Source of the DNA: Allorhodoferax sp032337135
GTDB taxonomy: Bacteria; Pseudomonadota; Gammaproteobacteria; Burkholderiales; Burkholderiaceae_C
Reading direction: 5' to 3'
Assembly: GCF_032337135.1 (NCBI RefSeq)
Contig: NZ_JAVXZZ010000007.1
Location: 56,919 to 120,918 of the forward strand
Length of the DNA stretch: 64,000 nucleotides
A program made the position numbers and the translations under genes. The notes under the pieces were generated by a model. The model was not told where the DNA came from. It worked only from the letters and a program-made list of their open reading frames with translations, and ran no database searches. This document shows positions 16,748 to 25,437 of the stretch, one piece after another; within the stretch, counting starts at the first letter, position 1; the number at the start of each line of letters is the position of its first letter.

Positions 16748-17727
16748 AACGATTTCCTTCAATCGCTATTACTTTCATAGCTGCATGCACAATATCTACG
16801 CCGGCAAGCGCTCAAATTGACACCCCAGCCACGGTGGAGCAGCTGGCCCCGGCTTCGATTCCTGTGCAACCCTGCCACGACCCGCACCTCACGCCGCTCG
16901 AGCGCTTCTGGGAACTGCGCGGCGCCGCCAACTGCGGCACCTTCGGCTTGCGCGGCTACCGCCCCATCAGCCTGGGTGCCACGGTGGCCGACGGCGTGAA
17001 CGGCACCCCCACCAGCCCCACCGCTGGGCACACCGGCACGACCCAGGCCTACACCAACAACGAGACCCGCATCCAGCTGTCGGTACGGACCAAGGTGGCA
17101 CAGGGCCTGCTCACGGGTGGAAGCGATGAGCTGCTCGATTCGGTCTGGTTTGCCTACAGCCAGCAGTCCTACTGGCAGCTGTTCAACAGCGAGCTCTCGC
17201 GCCCCTTCCGCGCCACCGACCACGAGCCGGAACTGATCTACATCCTGCCGCTGCAGGCCGAGTTGCCAGGCGGGTGGCGCTGGGCCTATGCGGGCGTGAG
17301 TGCCAACCACCAGTCGAACGGCCAGAGCCTGCCGCTGTCGCGCAGCTGGAACCGCGTGATTGCGATGGCTGGCTTCGAGCTGGGCCAGCGCTGGACGGTC
17401 AATGTGCGCGCCTGGCAGCGCCTGCCCGAAGCGGCGGAAGACGATGACAACCCGGACATCGTGGACAAGGTAGGGCGTGGCGAGGTGAGCGTGCTGTGGA
17501 ACGCCAGCAATGACAACAGTGTCGGGCTCACGGTGCGACCGGTCTTCGGATCGGGAGATGCAGGCTCGGTGCGCCTGACCTGGTGGCACCGCATCGGACA
17601 GAGCACCAACCCGCGCTCCAGCCTGCGCTTCCACACCGAACTGTTCAGCGGCTATGGCGATTCACTGGTGGACTACAACCACCGCCGCACAGCGCTCAAT
17701 TTTGGGCTGACCCTGCTGGACTGGTAG
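16744..17727 (+). CDS. pldA: Outer-membrane phospholipase A
   Basis: A 327-residue outer-membrane beta-barrel hydrolase that degrades mislocalised outer-leaflet phospholipids. The catalytic residues are in exact OMPLA spacing: H189, S191 and N203 (within NHQSNG and SRSWNR), equal to the +2 and +14 offsets of E. coli H142/S144/N156. The late-strand motif FSGYGDSLVDYNHRRT carries the conserved GYGDSL. The signal peptide ends near PASAQ. The start overlaps the helicase stop by 4 bp, so the two are translationally coupled, although no functional link is known. Confidence 0.93.
   Translation: MKRFPSIAITFIAACTISTPASAQIDTPATVEQLAPASIPVQPCHDPHLTPLERFWELRGAANCGTFGLRGYRPISLGATVADGVNGTPTSPTAGHTGTTQAYTNNETRIQLSVRTKVAQGLLTGGSDELLDSVWFAYSQQSYWQLFNSELSRPFRATDHEPELIYILPLQAELPGGWRWAYAGVSANHQSNGQSLPLSRSWNRVIAMAGFELGQRWTVNVRAWQRLPEAAEDDDNPDIVDKVGRGEVSVLWNASNDNSVGLTVRPVFGSGDAGSVRLTWWHRIGQSTNPRSSLRFHTELFSGYGDSLVDYNHRRTALNFGLTLLDW
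16765..16790 (+). repeat. TTGCTA-family short repeat inside the pldA signal peptide
   Basis: GCTATTACTTTCATAGCTGC plus ATGCAC keeps the GCTAT...ATAGC dyad of the family. It encodes AITFIAAC, the hydrophobic core of the PldA signal peptide. This is the second case in the window where the repeat supplies export-signal codons. Confidence 0.55.
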
Positions 17728-17742
17728 CGGACAGTACGGGCT

Positions 17743-18315
17743 TCAGCGGTTTGAGCGGTGATCCCGCGCATTGAGTTGGCCATCGAAACCACCCAAGCCG
17801 ACCGAGTGCTCGATGCCGAACAGCTTGTCGTGCGTCTCACCGAGGGTCATCATGGCGTTGACCGCCTCCTGGTGAAAGCCTTGGCGGGCATGACCGGTAT
17901 CGTCGTAGCCGGTCATCAGCAGCTTGTCGATGTAGGCGCTGCACTCCTTGTAGCCCCACATCATGCGTATGGTCTTGGCAATGCGTGCGTGGTGCAGTTC
18001 GATGATGCCGAGCGCTTCTTCCGCCTGCTGGGCGAGTGACTTCTCGCTCAAGGGCATGGGCTGGGTATCCGAACCCGGCTCATGGGGAAACCCAAGGCTC
18101 GGCATGGGCGTGGGCCCGGCTGGTGGGGTATCCGCTGGCAACGGCGCACCACTCCCCAGGCGCAGTTCGGCCGACGCTGTGGCCTCGTCCCACATGCCCC
18201 AGCCGGTCTCGGGGTCACTCACCTCTTCAACCTCCATGCCCCGCGGGAGCTGGGAGTTGAGCTTACTGTCTTGCGCGGCAGGTTTGTCTTTGTTGGATCG
18301 GAAGCGTTCGAACAT
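17743..18315 (-). CDS. Hypothetical protein, Pro-rich N-terminal half and helical C-terminal half
   Basis: 190 residues, not recognised. The first ~95 residues are polar and Pro/Gly-rich (DTPPAGPTPMPSLGF), with no signal peptide or membrane segment. The second half is predicted helical (LAQQAEEALGIIELHHARIAK, then IRMMWGYKECSAYIDKLL). It ends in a motif-like stretch with HQEAVNAMMTLGETHDKLFG. The start at 18315 has CAGGAG upstream; an in-frame start 8 codons earlier lacks this. It sits between pldA (convergent) and the glycan locus, whose last gene ends 91 bp upstream, so it could be transcribed as the tail of that locus. Confidence 0.7.
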   Translation of the reverse strand: MFERFRSNKDKPAAQDSKLNSQLPRGMEVEEVSDPETGWGMWDEATASAELRLGSGAPLPADTPPAGPTPMPSLGFPHEPGSDTQPMPLSEKSLAQQAEEALGIIELHHARIAKTIRMMWGYKECSAYIDKLLMTGYDDTGHARQGFHQEAVNAMMTLGETHDKLFGIEHSVGLGGFDGQLNARDHRSNR

Positions 18316-18406
18316 ACGAAACTCCTGAAGTTGCACCATGGTACTCCAAGAATTCCTGCATGGCTACGTGCCAACTGCCGTGCGCGACCGGGTTGGAAAG
18401 TGCGCT

Positions 18407-20419
18407 TCAGCCCGTTCCTGACCGCTCCTGGAGAGCAGCGCCGTTTCCACGTGCCAAATAGACCCAATCCACGATTTCTTCCGCGGGCGTAAACCCGGCC
18501 ACGAGCTGTTGCAGCAGTTGGCGGATCGCCGGCACATCGTTGCAATTCAGGGCTTGCTCCAGTGCCTCGATCCGGACGGCCAGTTCCTGCCAGGGCAAGA
18601 ACTCCTCATGCGCCTTCATGATGCGCGCATGCGGTGTCGGCTTCGGGTTGTCGCCGATGAGCAATTCCTCGTACAGCTTCTCGCCCGGACGCAACCCTGT
18701 GATCTCGATCGCGATGTCGCCATCGGGATCGGTCTCATCCCGCACCGTCAGGCCCGACAGCTCGACCATGCGCCGGGCCAGATCGATGATGCGCACGGGC
18801 TGTCCCATGTCCAGCACGAACACATCCCCGCCTTTGGCCATGGCTCCGGCCTGTATGACCAGCTGTGACGCCTCGGGGATCGTCATGAAATAGCGGTTGA
18901 TGTCAGGGTGGGTGAGCGTGATGGGCCCACCGTCCCGGATCTGCTGCCGAAATCGAGGCACGACCGAACCGGACGAGCCCAGCACATTTCCAAAGCGGAC
19001 CATGCTGAAGCGCGTTGCCGGCTCGGTGGCCGCCAAGGCCTGGAGCACCATCTCCGCCAAACGCTTGCTTGCCCCCATGATGTTGGTCGGCCGCACCGCC
19101 TTGTCGGTACTGACCAGCACGAAATCGGAAACACCCGCAGCCACAGCGGCCTGAGCCGTGCACAGCGTGCCCAGCACATTGTTCTTGACGCCTTGTGCAG
19201 GGTTGTGTTCCACCAGCGGCACGTGCTTGTAGGCTGCGGCGTGGTACACCGTATCCGGACGCCAGGTCGACATCAGCTCGTCGATGCGCACGCGATCCTG
19301 CACCGAGGCGAGCAAGGGGACAAGGCGAATGCTGCGCCCCGCGAGCTTTTCTTCCAACTCCTGGTGGATTGCATAGAGGGCGAACTCGCTGAGCTCGACC
19401 AACAGCAAGGTGCATGGTCCGACTGCGAGAATCTGGCGGCACAACTCGCTTCCGATCGACCCCCCCGCGCCGGTGACCATGACGACCTTGCCCTGGATGT
19501 TCAATCCAAACAGCTGCGGATCCGGATCTACCGGATCGCGCCCCAGCAAGTCGTCGATATCCAGCTCCCGGAGGTCGGAGATGCTGACCTTGCCCTGCAC
19601 CAGGTCCGCCATCCTGGGCAAGGTTCTGACCGCCACATGGGCGCCACGCATGAGTGCAAGGATCTCGTTGCGACGCTTGCGGTTGATGCTCGGCATTGCC
19701 AACAGGATGTCCCGGATATGCAGCGTCTCGACCAAGCCTGTCAAATCCCGCGGGTTGTAGACAGGCAAGCCGTTCAGGACGTGACCATGAAGACGCTCAT
19801 CGTCGTCCAGGAACCCCGCAACCAGCATCTGGTTTCCGTTGGCCAGGGCTGCCACCAGTTCGCGTCCTGTGGCCCCGGCACCATAGATAAGCGCCTTGGG
19901 CCGCTTGGCCTGCTTCAGGATGAACTGGTATTGATCCCCGAGCCACACACGTACGAAGGCCCGGGAAGCCCCGACGAACAACAGTAGCAGGATGGGCTGG
20001 ATGATCCCTACCGTGCGCGGGACCTCGGCAACGCCCACCGCAGTGAATATCGCGAAGTACAGCAAGCCGTAGATCCCGATGGCACGGGCAACCGCCAGCA
20101 GCGCCGGCCACCCGTTGTAACGGAAAATGGCGCGGTACAGACCCGAGACGATGAAGACCGGCAGTGCCAGCGCAATGGAGGCACCTGCAGCCCACAGTGC
20201 GCGACCAGACAATGCCACGAATTCGCCCAGGCGCAGGTAGTACGCCAACCAGACCGTGAGCACACACAGTCCCATGTCCACCGATACGGCAATCAAGCGC
20301 TTGGCAGCGCGCGGCAATGCCAGCATTGGCGAGGCCAATGGCTTCAGAGGAAGGCTCAAGTTGTCCCCCCATCGCGTGGCCAGAATCTGTGGGCGCGCAC
20401 GGTCAATGGGACACTCCAT
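18407..20419 (-). CDS. WbpM/PglF-like membrane NDP-sugar 4,6-dehydratase
   Basis: A 670-residue membrane-anchored dehydratase of the WbpM/FlaA1/CapD class. Four hydrophobic helices occupy about residues 35-150, followed by a first Rossmann domain (ALIYGAGATGREL) and a second catalytic one (VMVTGAGGSIGSELCRQI). The catalytic region carries VSTDKAVRPTNIMGASKR, i.e. the Ser-Met-Lys triad variant instead of the usual Tyr. Such enzymes convert UDP-GlcNAc to the 4-keto-6-deoxy sugar, feeding QuiNAc, FucNAc or bacillosamine synthesis. The ATG at 20419 is chosen; a TTG three codons upstream is possible. It overlaps the upstream transferase by 17 bp. Confidence 0.88.
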   Translation of the reverse strand: MECPIDRARPQILATRWGDNLSLPLKPLASPMLALPRAAKRLIAVSVDMGLCVLTVWLAYYLRLGEFVALSGRALWAAGASIALALPVFIVSGLYRAIFRYNGWPALLAVARAIGIYGLLYFAIFTAVGVAEVPRTVGIIQPILLLLFVGASRAFVRVWLGDQYQFILKQAKRPKALIYGAGATGRELVAALANGNQMLVAGFLDDDERLHGHVLNGLPVYNPRDLTGLVETLHIRDILLAMPSINRKRRNEILALMRGAHVAVRTLPRMADLVQGKVSISDLRELDIDDLLGRDPVDPDPQLFGLNIQGKVVMVTGAGGSIGSELCRQILAVGPCTLLLVELSEFALYAIHQELEEKLAGRSIRLVPLLASVQDRVRIDELMSTWRPDTVYHAAAYKHVPLVEHNPAQGVKNNVLGTLCTAQAAVAAGVSDFVLVSTDKAVRPTNIMGASKRLAEMVLQALAATEPATRFSMVRFGNVLGSSGSVVPRFRQQIRDGGPITLTHPDINRYFMTIPEASQLVIQAGAMAKGGDVFVLDMGQPVRIIDLARRMVELSGLTVRDETDPDGDIAIEITGLRPGEKLYEELLIGDNPKPTPHARIMKAHEEFLPWQELAVRIEALEQALNCNDVPAIRQLLQQLVAGFTPAEEIVDWVYLARGNGAALQERSGTG

Positions 20420-20963
20420 CTCTTGCAATTACTTTTCGGGCAGTGAGCACGAGAATCTTGAGGTCAAACCAGAAGGAGCGGCGCTGAAGATACTCCACGT
20501 CCAACTGCACCTTCTGCGGTATGGGAAGCTCATCGCGACCATTGACCTGCGCCCACCCCGTCAGACCCGGCATCAACTCGTGCACGCCCCTTTCGGTACG
20601 CAGGGCAATCAGGTCGTCCTGGTTGAATAGGGCCGGGCGCGGTCCGACAAAGCTCATGTCGCCCTTGAGGATACTCCACAGCTGCGGAAGCTCGTCCAGA
20701 CTGGATTTGCGCAGGAAAGATCCTATGGGCGTCAACCATTGGCCGGGGTTCTCCAACAGATGCGTCGCCACCGCGGGTGTGTCGATGCGCATGCTACGAA
20801 ACTTCGGCATTTTGAATATGCGGTTATACCGTCCCACGCGGTCACTCCAGTACAGCGCCGGACCTGGCGACGTCAAGCGAACGGCGATTGCCACGATCGA
20901 GACGGGTACCAGCAACAACATCGCGGCCAACAATGCCACGCACAGATCAAACCACCGCTTCAT
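20403..20963 (-). CDS. PglC-like initiating phosphoglycosyl transferase
   Basis: A 186-residue small monotopic phosphoglycosyl transferase that would transfer a sugar-1-phosphate from an NDP-sugar to undecaprenyl phosphate. The N-terminal reentrant membrane helix (FDLCVALLAAMLLLVPVSIVAIA) is followed by SPGPALYWSDRVGR and the catalytic Asp-Glu pair in SSLDELPQLW. SFVGPRPAL is the family signature. In P. aeruginosa O11 this position is held by the unrelated polytopic WbpL. It overlaps its upstream neighbour by ATGA and the downstream dehydratase by 17 bp. Confidence 0.9.
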   Translation of the reverse strand: MKRWFDLCVALLAAMLLLVPVSIVAIAVRLTSPGPALYWSDRVGRYNRIFKMPKFRSMRIDTPAVATHLLENPGQWLTPIGSFLRKSSLDELPQLWSILKGDMSFVGPRPALFNQDDLIALRTERGVHELMPGLTGWAQVNGRDELPIPQKVQLDVEYLQRRSFWFDLKILVLTARKVIARDGVSH

Positions 20964-21961
20964 CGTTTCATCCCTAGCGCTACTTGCAACAATCCTGCAT
21001 CAACCGTTATGGGTGGCGCCCACCCCAGGCGAGTGCATGTCTTGGATATGTCCACTTGCAAGGAGCCACATAGCCGCGCATACACACTGCCTCGGTTGAG
21101 CGCCGCTGCCCCCAATCGGAGAATCCCCGTTGGCAGGTACACCAGCCGGGCAGGGGTGCCCAACGCCCTGGCCATGCGCTGAATCAACTCGCACGTGGAC
21201 AGGTCCTCACCGTCACTGACGAGAAAGGTCTGATTTGCCGCTAGCGGGTGCTTGAGACAAACGACGATCAGGTCGACCAGATTATCCAAGGCCACCATGC
21301 TGCGCCGATTGAATGTAACGGCACCCAATGGCAGTGGCACACCGCGCGCCACCCCACGCATCATCGCCGCGAAGTTTGCCTTCACGCCCGCTCCATAAAC
21401 AAGGGGCGGGCGTATGATGACCAACTCCATCCCCGCAGATTTGGCGATCCGGTGCAGTTCCTGCTCTGCCTCATGCTTGGATATGGCATAAGCATCCTGC
21501 GGTTCCGGCGGGTCCTCCGCCGTGAATGGCTGCCCTGGCAGCGTGGACTCCCCGTTTACCTTGACCGAGCTCAGGTAAACGAATCGCCTGACGCCAGCAG
21601 CCGCCGCTTGGCGTGCAAGGTTGGCGGTCCCCTCCACGTTGACCTTGCGAAATTCTGCCAGGGGATTCACAGATCGCTCATGCATGACATGCACCCTGGC
21701 CGCACAATGCACAACGACCTCCATGCCCTGCAAAGCGCGTTTCCAGCATGTGGACCCATCGATTCCACCGACTTCCACTACCTCGCAAGTCATTGAAGGG
21801 GTCCACCCCTTCCCCCTGACAGCTGCCATCACACCACCTTCAGGGTGGTCTTGAGCCAAGCGCTTTACCAATGCGCTTCCTACGAATCCGTTGGCCCCCG
21901 TTACCAAAATCAATTCAGGTACTCCCCGAGAGGCGCTTCGCGCCAAGGGCTGCTGCCTCAT
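20960..21961 (-). CDS. NAD-dependent epimerase/dehydratase (WbjF-like)
   Basis: A 333-residue extended SDR with the NAD fingerprint LILVTGANGFVGSALV and a catalytic YAISKHE (Tyr-x3-Lys) preceded by VYLSSVKVNGE. VIIRPPLVYGAGVKANF is typical of UDP-hexose 4-epimerases/reductases. In P. aeruginosa O11 the corresponding gene is wbjF; related enzymes act on the 4-keto sugar made by WbpM to form the lipid-linked first sugar. The ATG at 21961 overlaps the upstream glycosyltransferase by 47 bp. The exact product (D-FucNAc or D-QuiNAc) cannot be read from sequence. Confidence 0.82.
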   Translation of the reverse strand: MRQQPLARSASRGVPELILVTGANGFVGSALVKRLAQDHPEGGVMAAVRGKGWTPSMTCEVVEVGGIDGSTCWKRALQGMEVVVHCAARVHVMHERSVNPLAEFRKVNVEGTANLARQAAAAGVRRFVYLSSVKVNGESTLPGQPFTAEDPPEPQDAYAISKHEAEQELHRIAKSAGMELVIIRPPLVYGAGVKANFAAMMRGVARGVPLPLGAVTFNRRSMVALDNLVDLIVVCLKHPLAANQTFLVSDGEDLSTCELIQRMARALGTPARLVYLPTGILRLGAAALNRGSVYARLCGSLQVDISKTCTRLGWAPPITVDAGLLQVALGMKR

Positions 21962-23162
21962 GCAACAGGGTGTCCAACCGAGCCATCAGTGCGCTACGCC
22001 CGAACTCGCTTTCGGCATAGCTGCGCCCATTCCTACCCATCTGGGCCCTTGTCTCGGGCGGAAGCGCCGCCAGTGCGGTCACCGCGTGCGCGAGCCCTGC
22101 GCTGTCTCCTGCGCCGCAAGTGAAACCAGCCTGTGCATCCCGAATCACCGACGCGCCCTCGCCATCCAGCATTCCAAGAATCGGGACGCCCGCCATCAAA
22201 TAGGACTGCACCTTGCCGGGAATGGTCATGCTGAACACCGGATCACGCTTCAAAGAAACAAGCAAAGCGTCCGCATGGGCATAGAAGGACGGCATTCGCT
22301 CCAAAGGGAACCGTCCGGACAGAATGACTCGTTCCTGAAGCCCGCGCCGCAGCACCTCGTTCCGGACCCATTCCGACTGGCGTCCATCGCCGACGATGAC
22401 CCAGCGGATCCCGGGATTGTCACGCAGAAGTTGGGCTGCTTCCAGTACCGCCGGCATATCCTGCGCTTCACCGATGTTGCCAGCAAACAGGACGGTGAAT
22501 ACGTTGTCCTGAACTGGGATCTCCGGTGCCGGTTCGGCCTGCCGATCGGCAAACACCTCTTCCGACCAGTTGGGAAAATAGCGGATCTTGGTAGGTTCAT
22601 TGCAGTATTTCGCAATGCTACCCATGAATGCACGGGACTGTCCCAGCACCAGGGCGCACCGGTTGTAGATAAAACGGACCATGTGGCCCACCCAGCGCAG
22701 AATGGCAGGAGACCGGACCACACCAATGGCAGCCAATGTTTCTGGCCATAGGTCCAGCACCCAAAACACCACCGGTGCTTTCTTTAGCTTCCCCAACAGC
22801 ACAGCCGGTAGTCCCACCGTTACTGGAGAGGGTTCGAAGACAAAGATGACGTCAAATCGCTGGCCCCACAGCAAGACCGGGCCCCAGAGCAACCCTCCCA
22901 GCACAAACGAGAGGTAGTTCAACACCAGGCGGACACTCCCGCTCCCACGCGGCAACATCGGGACTCGAAGCACTTGGGCGCCCTCATACTGCATGAAGTC
23001 ATCCGGTCGGATTCGGTATCGGTCGAACACGCTTCCTTCCGGATAGTTCGGTACGCCCGTCAGAACCGTCACTTCGTGCCCACGATGCCCCCAGTCTCTG
23101 ACAAGATCGTTGATACGGAAGTTTTCCGGCCAGAAATACTGGCTGACAACGAGAATCCGCAA
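21915..23162 (-). CDS. GT4-family glycosyltransferase, WbuB/WbjE-like
   Basis: A 415-residue GT-B enzyme. The N-terminus (ILVVSQYFWPENFRINDLV) and the run VFWVLDLWPETLAAIG are typical of the WbuB group, assigned to L-FucNAc transfer in several O-antigen loci. The C-terminal nucleotide-binding half has VLFAGNIGEAQDMPAVLEAA, VGDGRQ and SMTIPGKVQSYLMAGVPIL with the acidic region DGEGASVI. The first codon is TTG with GAGG five bases upstream. It lies directly after fnlABC, which supports UDP-L-FucNAc as donor. Confidence 0.85.
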   Translation of the reverse strand: MRILVVSQYFWPENFRINDLVRDWGHRGHEVTVLTGVPNYPEGSVFDRYRIRPDDFMQYEGAQVLRVPMLPRGSGSVRLVLNYLSFVLGGLLWGPVLLWGQRFDVIFVFEPSPVTVGLPAVLLGKLKKAPVVFWVLDLWPETLAAIGVVRSPAILRWVGHMVRFIYNRCALVLGQSRAFMGSIAKYCNEPTKIRYFPNWSEEVFADRQAEPAPEIPVQDNVFTVLFAGNIGEAQDMPAVLEAAQLLRDNPGIRWVIVGDGRQSEWVRNEVLRRGLQERVILSGRFPLERMPSFYAHADALLVSLKRDPVFSMTIPGKVQSYLMAGVPILGMLDGEGASVIRDAQAGFTCGAGDSAGLAHAVTALAALPPETRAQMGRNGRSYAESEFGRSALMARLDTLLHEAAALGAKRLSGST

Positions 23163-23169
23163 AGGTACC

Positions 23170-24306
23170 TCAGTACTTCTTCCACACCACGCGGTTCACG
23201 TAGTCGGTGTAACTGTGGATGATCCGGACGACCTTGTCACTGACGTTGGGCATGCTGTAATCGGCCACCAAACGCAAGGTGCGGTCGCTCCCCCGCTGTT
23301 GCTGCTGCAATATCGCCAACCCTTGCCGGACACGATCCGCCTCGAGCCCGACCATCATGACGGCCGCCTCTTCCATACCTTCCGGGCGCTCGTGCGCCTC
23401 GCGAAGATTGAGCGCAGGGAAATTCAGGATGGACGATTCTTCGTTGATGGTTCCACTGTCCGACAAGACCGCTTGCGCATGCATCTGCAAACGCACATAG
23501 TCATGAAAGCCCATTGGCTTCATCAACTGAACCAAGGGGTGGAATTCTGAACCGGTTGTATTGATGCGTTTCTGGGTTCGCGGGTGTGTGGAAACCACGA
23601 CTGGAAGCCCATACTCCTGCGCAACCGTGTTGAGCACTTTCACCAGCTTGAAAAACGCGTTGTCCGATTCGATGTTCTCCTCGCGGTGGGCACTGACCAC
23701 GAAGTATTTCCCCTGGCTCATTCCCATGCGATCCAGAACATTCGATGCCTCAATGCGTGGCATGTAGTGCTGCAGCACTTCGTACATGGGACTTCCAGTC
23801 TTGATCACCTGGTCTGGAGGAAGGCCTTCACGCAACAGGTACTCCCTCGCCAACGAACTGTAGGTGAGGTTGATATCCGCCGTATGGTCGACGATTCGAC
23901 GGTTTATTTCCTCTGGCACCCGTTGATCGAAACAACGGTTCCCCGCTTCCATGTGGAATACGGGCACCTTTCGCCGTTTGGCCGGAATGACCGCCAGGCA
24001 ACTGTTGGTATCCCCCAGCACCAGCATGGCGTCCGGCAATTCATCCGCCAGTACGCAGTCAACTGCAGTGATCAGATTACCAATTGTGTTGGCCGCACCC
24101 GTCGAATGCGCGGCGCAGTCGAGAAAGTGATCCGGCTTACGGATATCCAAGTCCTCGAAGAAGACCTGGTTGAGTTCGTAGTCATAGTTTTGTCCAGTGT
24201 GGACCAGAACGTGATCGCAATGTGCATCCAAAGCTGCCAGCACACGCGACAGACGGATGATTTCGGGTCGGGTTCCGACCACGGTCATGACTTTGAGCTT
24301 TTTCAT
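23170..24306 (-). CDS. fnlC: UDP-2-acetamido-2,6-dideoxy-L-talose 2-epimerase
   Basis: 378 residues of the non-hydrolysing UDP-GlcNAc 2-epimerase fold (WecB-like): VVGTRPEIIRLSRVLAAL at the N-terminus, HTGQNYDYELNQVFFEDL, VLGDTNSCL, HMEAGNRCFDQRVPEEINR and SDSGTINEESSIL. These segments match the FnlC/WbjD/CapG subgroup, the last step to UDP-N-acetyl-L-fucosamine. The position directly after fnlA and fnlB makes the assignment firm. It is cytoplasmic, and the next gene (WbuB-like) starts 7 bp downstream. Confidence 0.92.
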   Translation of the reverse strand: MKKLKVMTVVGTRPEIIRLSRVLAALDAHCDHVLVHTGQNYDYELNQVFFEDLDIRKPDHFLDCAAHSTGAANTIGNLITAVDCVLADELPDAMLVLGDTNSCLAVIPAKRRKVPVFHMEAGNRCFDQRVPEEINRRIVDHTADINLTYSSLAREYLLREGLPPDQVIKTGSPMYEVLQHYMPRIEASNVLDRMGMSQGKYFVVSAHREENIESDNAFFKLVKVLNTVAQEYGLPVVVSTHPRTQKRINTTGSEFHPLVQLMKPMGFHDYVRLQMHAQAVLSDSGTINEESSILNFPALNLREAHERPEGMEEAAVMMVGLEADRVRQGLAILQQQQRGSDRTLRLVADYSMPNVSDKVVRIIHSYTDYVNRVVWKKY

Positions 24307-24318
24307 GGGTACGTTGAC

Positions 24319-25434
24319 TCAGACTGGGCAACTGATGGTATCCGGCCGGTCGCGATCAAACACTTCATTCGCCCACAGCATCACTATCATTTCGTCGGTA
24401 CCAATGTTGGTGATGTCATGCGTCCAACCCGGCACTGTTTCGACAACCATCGGCTTCTCACCGCGGGTCTCTAGCTCGTGCATTTGCCCTGTCTGCATGT
24501 GCCGAAACCTGAATCTTGCCTGCCCCTTGATCACGAGGAATTTTTCCGTCTTGCTATGGTGGTAGTGCCCGCCGCGGGTAACTCCTGGATGGGCAGTCAA
24601 GTAGGAGAACTGTCCGCAATCTGGCGTCTTTAGCATCTCGACGAACACGCCTCTCGCATCTTCGTGGCATGGTAGCAAGTAAGAGAATCGATCTGATGGC
24701 AAATAACTGACGTAGGTGGAATACAAAGCGCGCACAAGACCGCGTCCGACAGGCGGCATCATGAGACTATCGCGGGCATCCCGGAACGCTTCGATCTGCG
24801 ATAGCAAGCCAGCAACAGTGGTCGAGTACTGAGGCGTAACGACTTCACAGCCATGCGCATCTGGCGCTGGATCAGCCCCATGCAACAATGCCAGAAACCG
24901 ATCCAGAACATCATCGATGTAGGTCAAGGTCAACTTTGCTTGCCCGTCGTGAACCTGTACCGGCAAACCTCGTGCGACGTTGTGACAAAACGTGGCAACA
25001 ACCGAGTTGTAGTTTGGTCGAGCCCACTTCCCAAAGACATTGGGCAACCGGAACACGTGAACTCGCCCACCGGTTTTCGCACCATGGCTCCAAACTATCT
25101 GTTCTGCCATCCGTTTGCTGTGACCATAGGCATTGTCAGCGGTCGCCTGCATCGATGAGGCAAGAACGATGGTCGCGGGCCGCTTTGCTGACTCCAAGGC
25201 ACTGCAAATCCTTTGTGTCAAGTCTGCATTGCCTTGCATGAATTCGCTAGGATCCTGGGGACGATTAACTCCTGCCAAATGGAAAACAAAATCTGCCTCC
25301 CCGAGATAGCTGCGCAATTCATCCTGCGACGTCGCCCGGGTCACACACTGCACATCGTCATAACCGGCTTCTGTCAGACGTAGCCGCAGGTTACGGCCAA
25401 TGAAACCATCCGCGCCGGTAATCAACACCCGCAC
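24319..25434 (-). CDS. fnlB: Bifunctional 4-keto reductase/cupin (CapF type)
   Basis: 371 residues with two domains. The N-terminal SDR domain (VLITGADGFIGRNLRLRL; LASSMQATADNAYGHSKR with Tyr-x3-Lys) spans about 1-240. The C-terminal cupin has GGHYHHSKTEKFLVIKGQA and a Trp-Thr-His metal-site region (PGWTHDITN). CapF/FnlB/WbjC reduces the 4-keto intermediate to UDP-L-pneumosamine; the cupin in CapF acts as a zinc-dependent 3-epimerase. The first codon is GTG at 25434, with GAGG upstream, just after the fnlA stop. Confidence 0.92.
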   Translation of the reverse strand: MRVLITGADGFIGRNLRLRLTEAGYDDVQCVTRATSQDELRSYLGEADFVFHLAGVNRPQDPSEFMQGNADLTQRICSALESAKRPATIVLASSMQATADNAYGHSKRMAEQIVWSHGAKTGGRVHVFRLPNVFGKWARPNYNSVVATFCHNVARGLPVQVHDGQAKLTLTYIDDVLDRFLALLHGADPAPDAHGCEVVTPQYSTTVAGLLSQIEAFRDARDSLMMPPVGRGLVRALYSTYVSYLPSDRFSYLLPCHEDARGVFVEMLKTPDCGQFSYLTAHPGVTRGGHYHHSKTEKFLVIKGQARFRFRHMQTGQMHELETRGEKPMVVETVPGWTHDITNIGTDEMIVMLWANEVFDRDRPDTISCPV

Positions 25435-25437
25435 AGC

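Noticed and set aside
20420..20428. TTG start for the WbpM-like gene
   Set aside because: The ATG at 20419 is only three codons downstream and is a better initiator; the TTG was noted as an alternative only.
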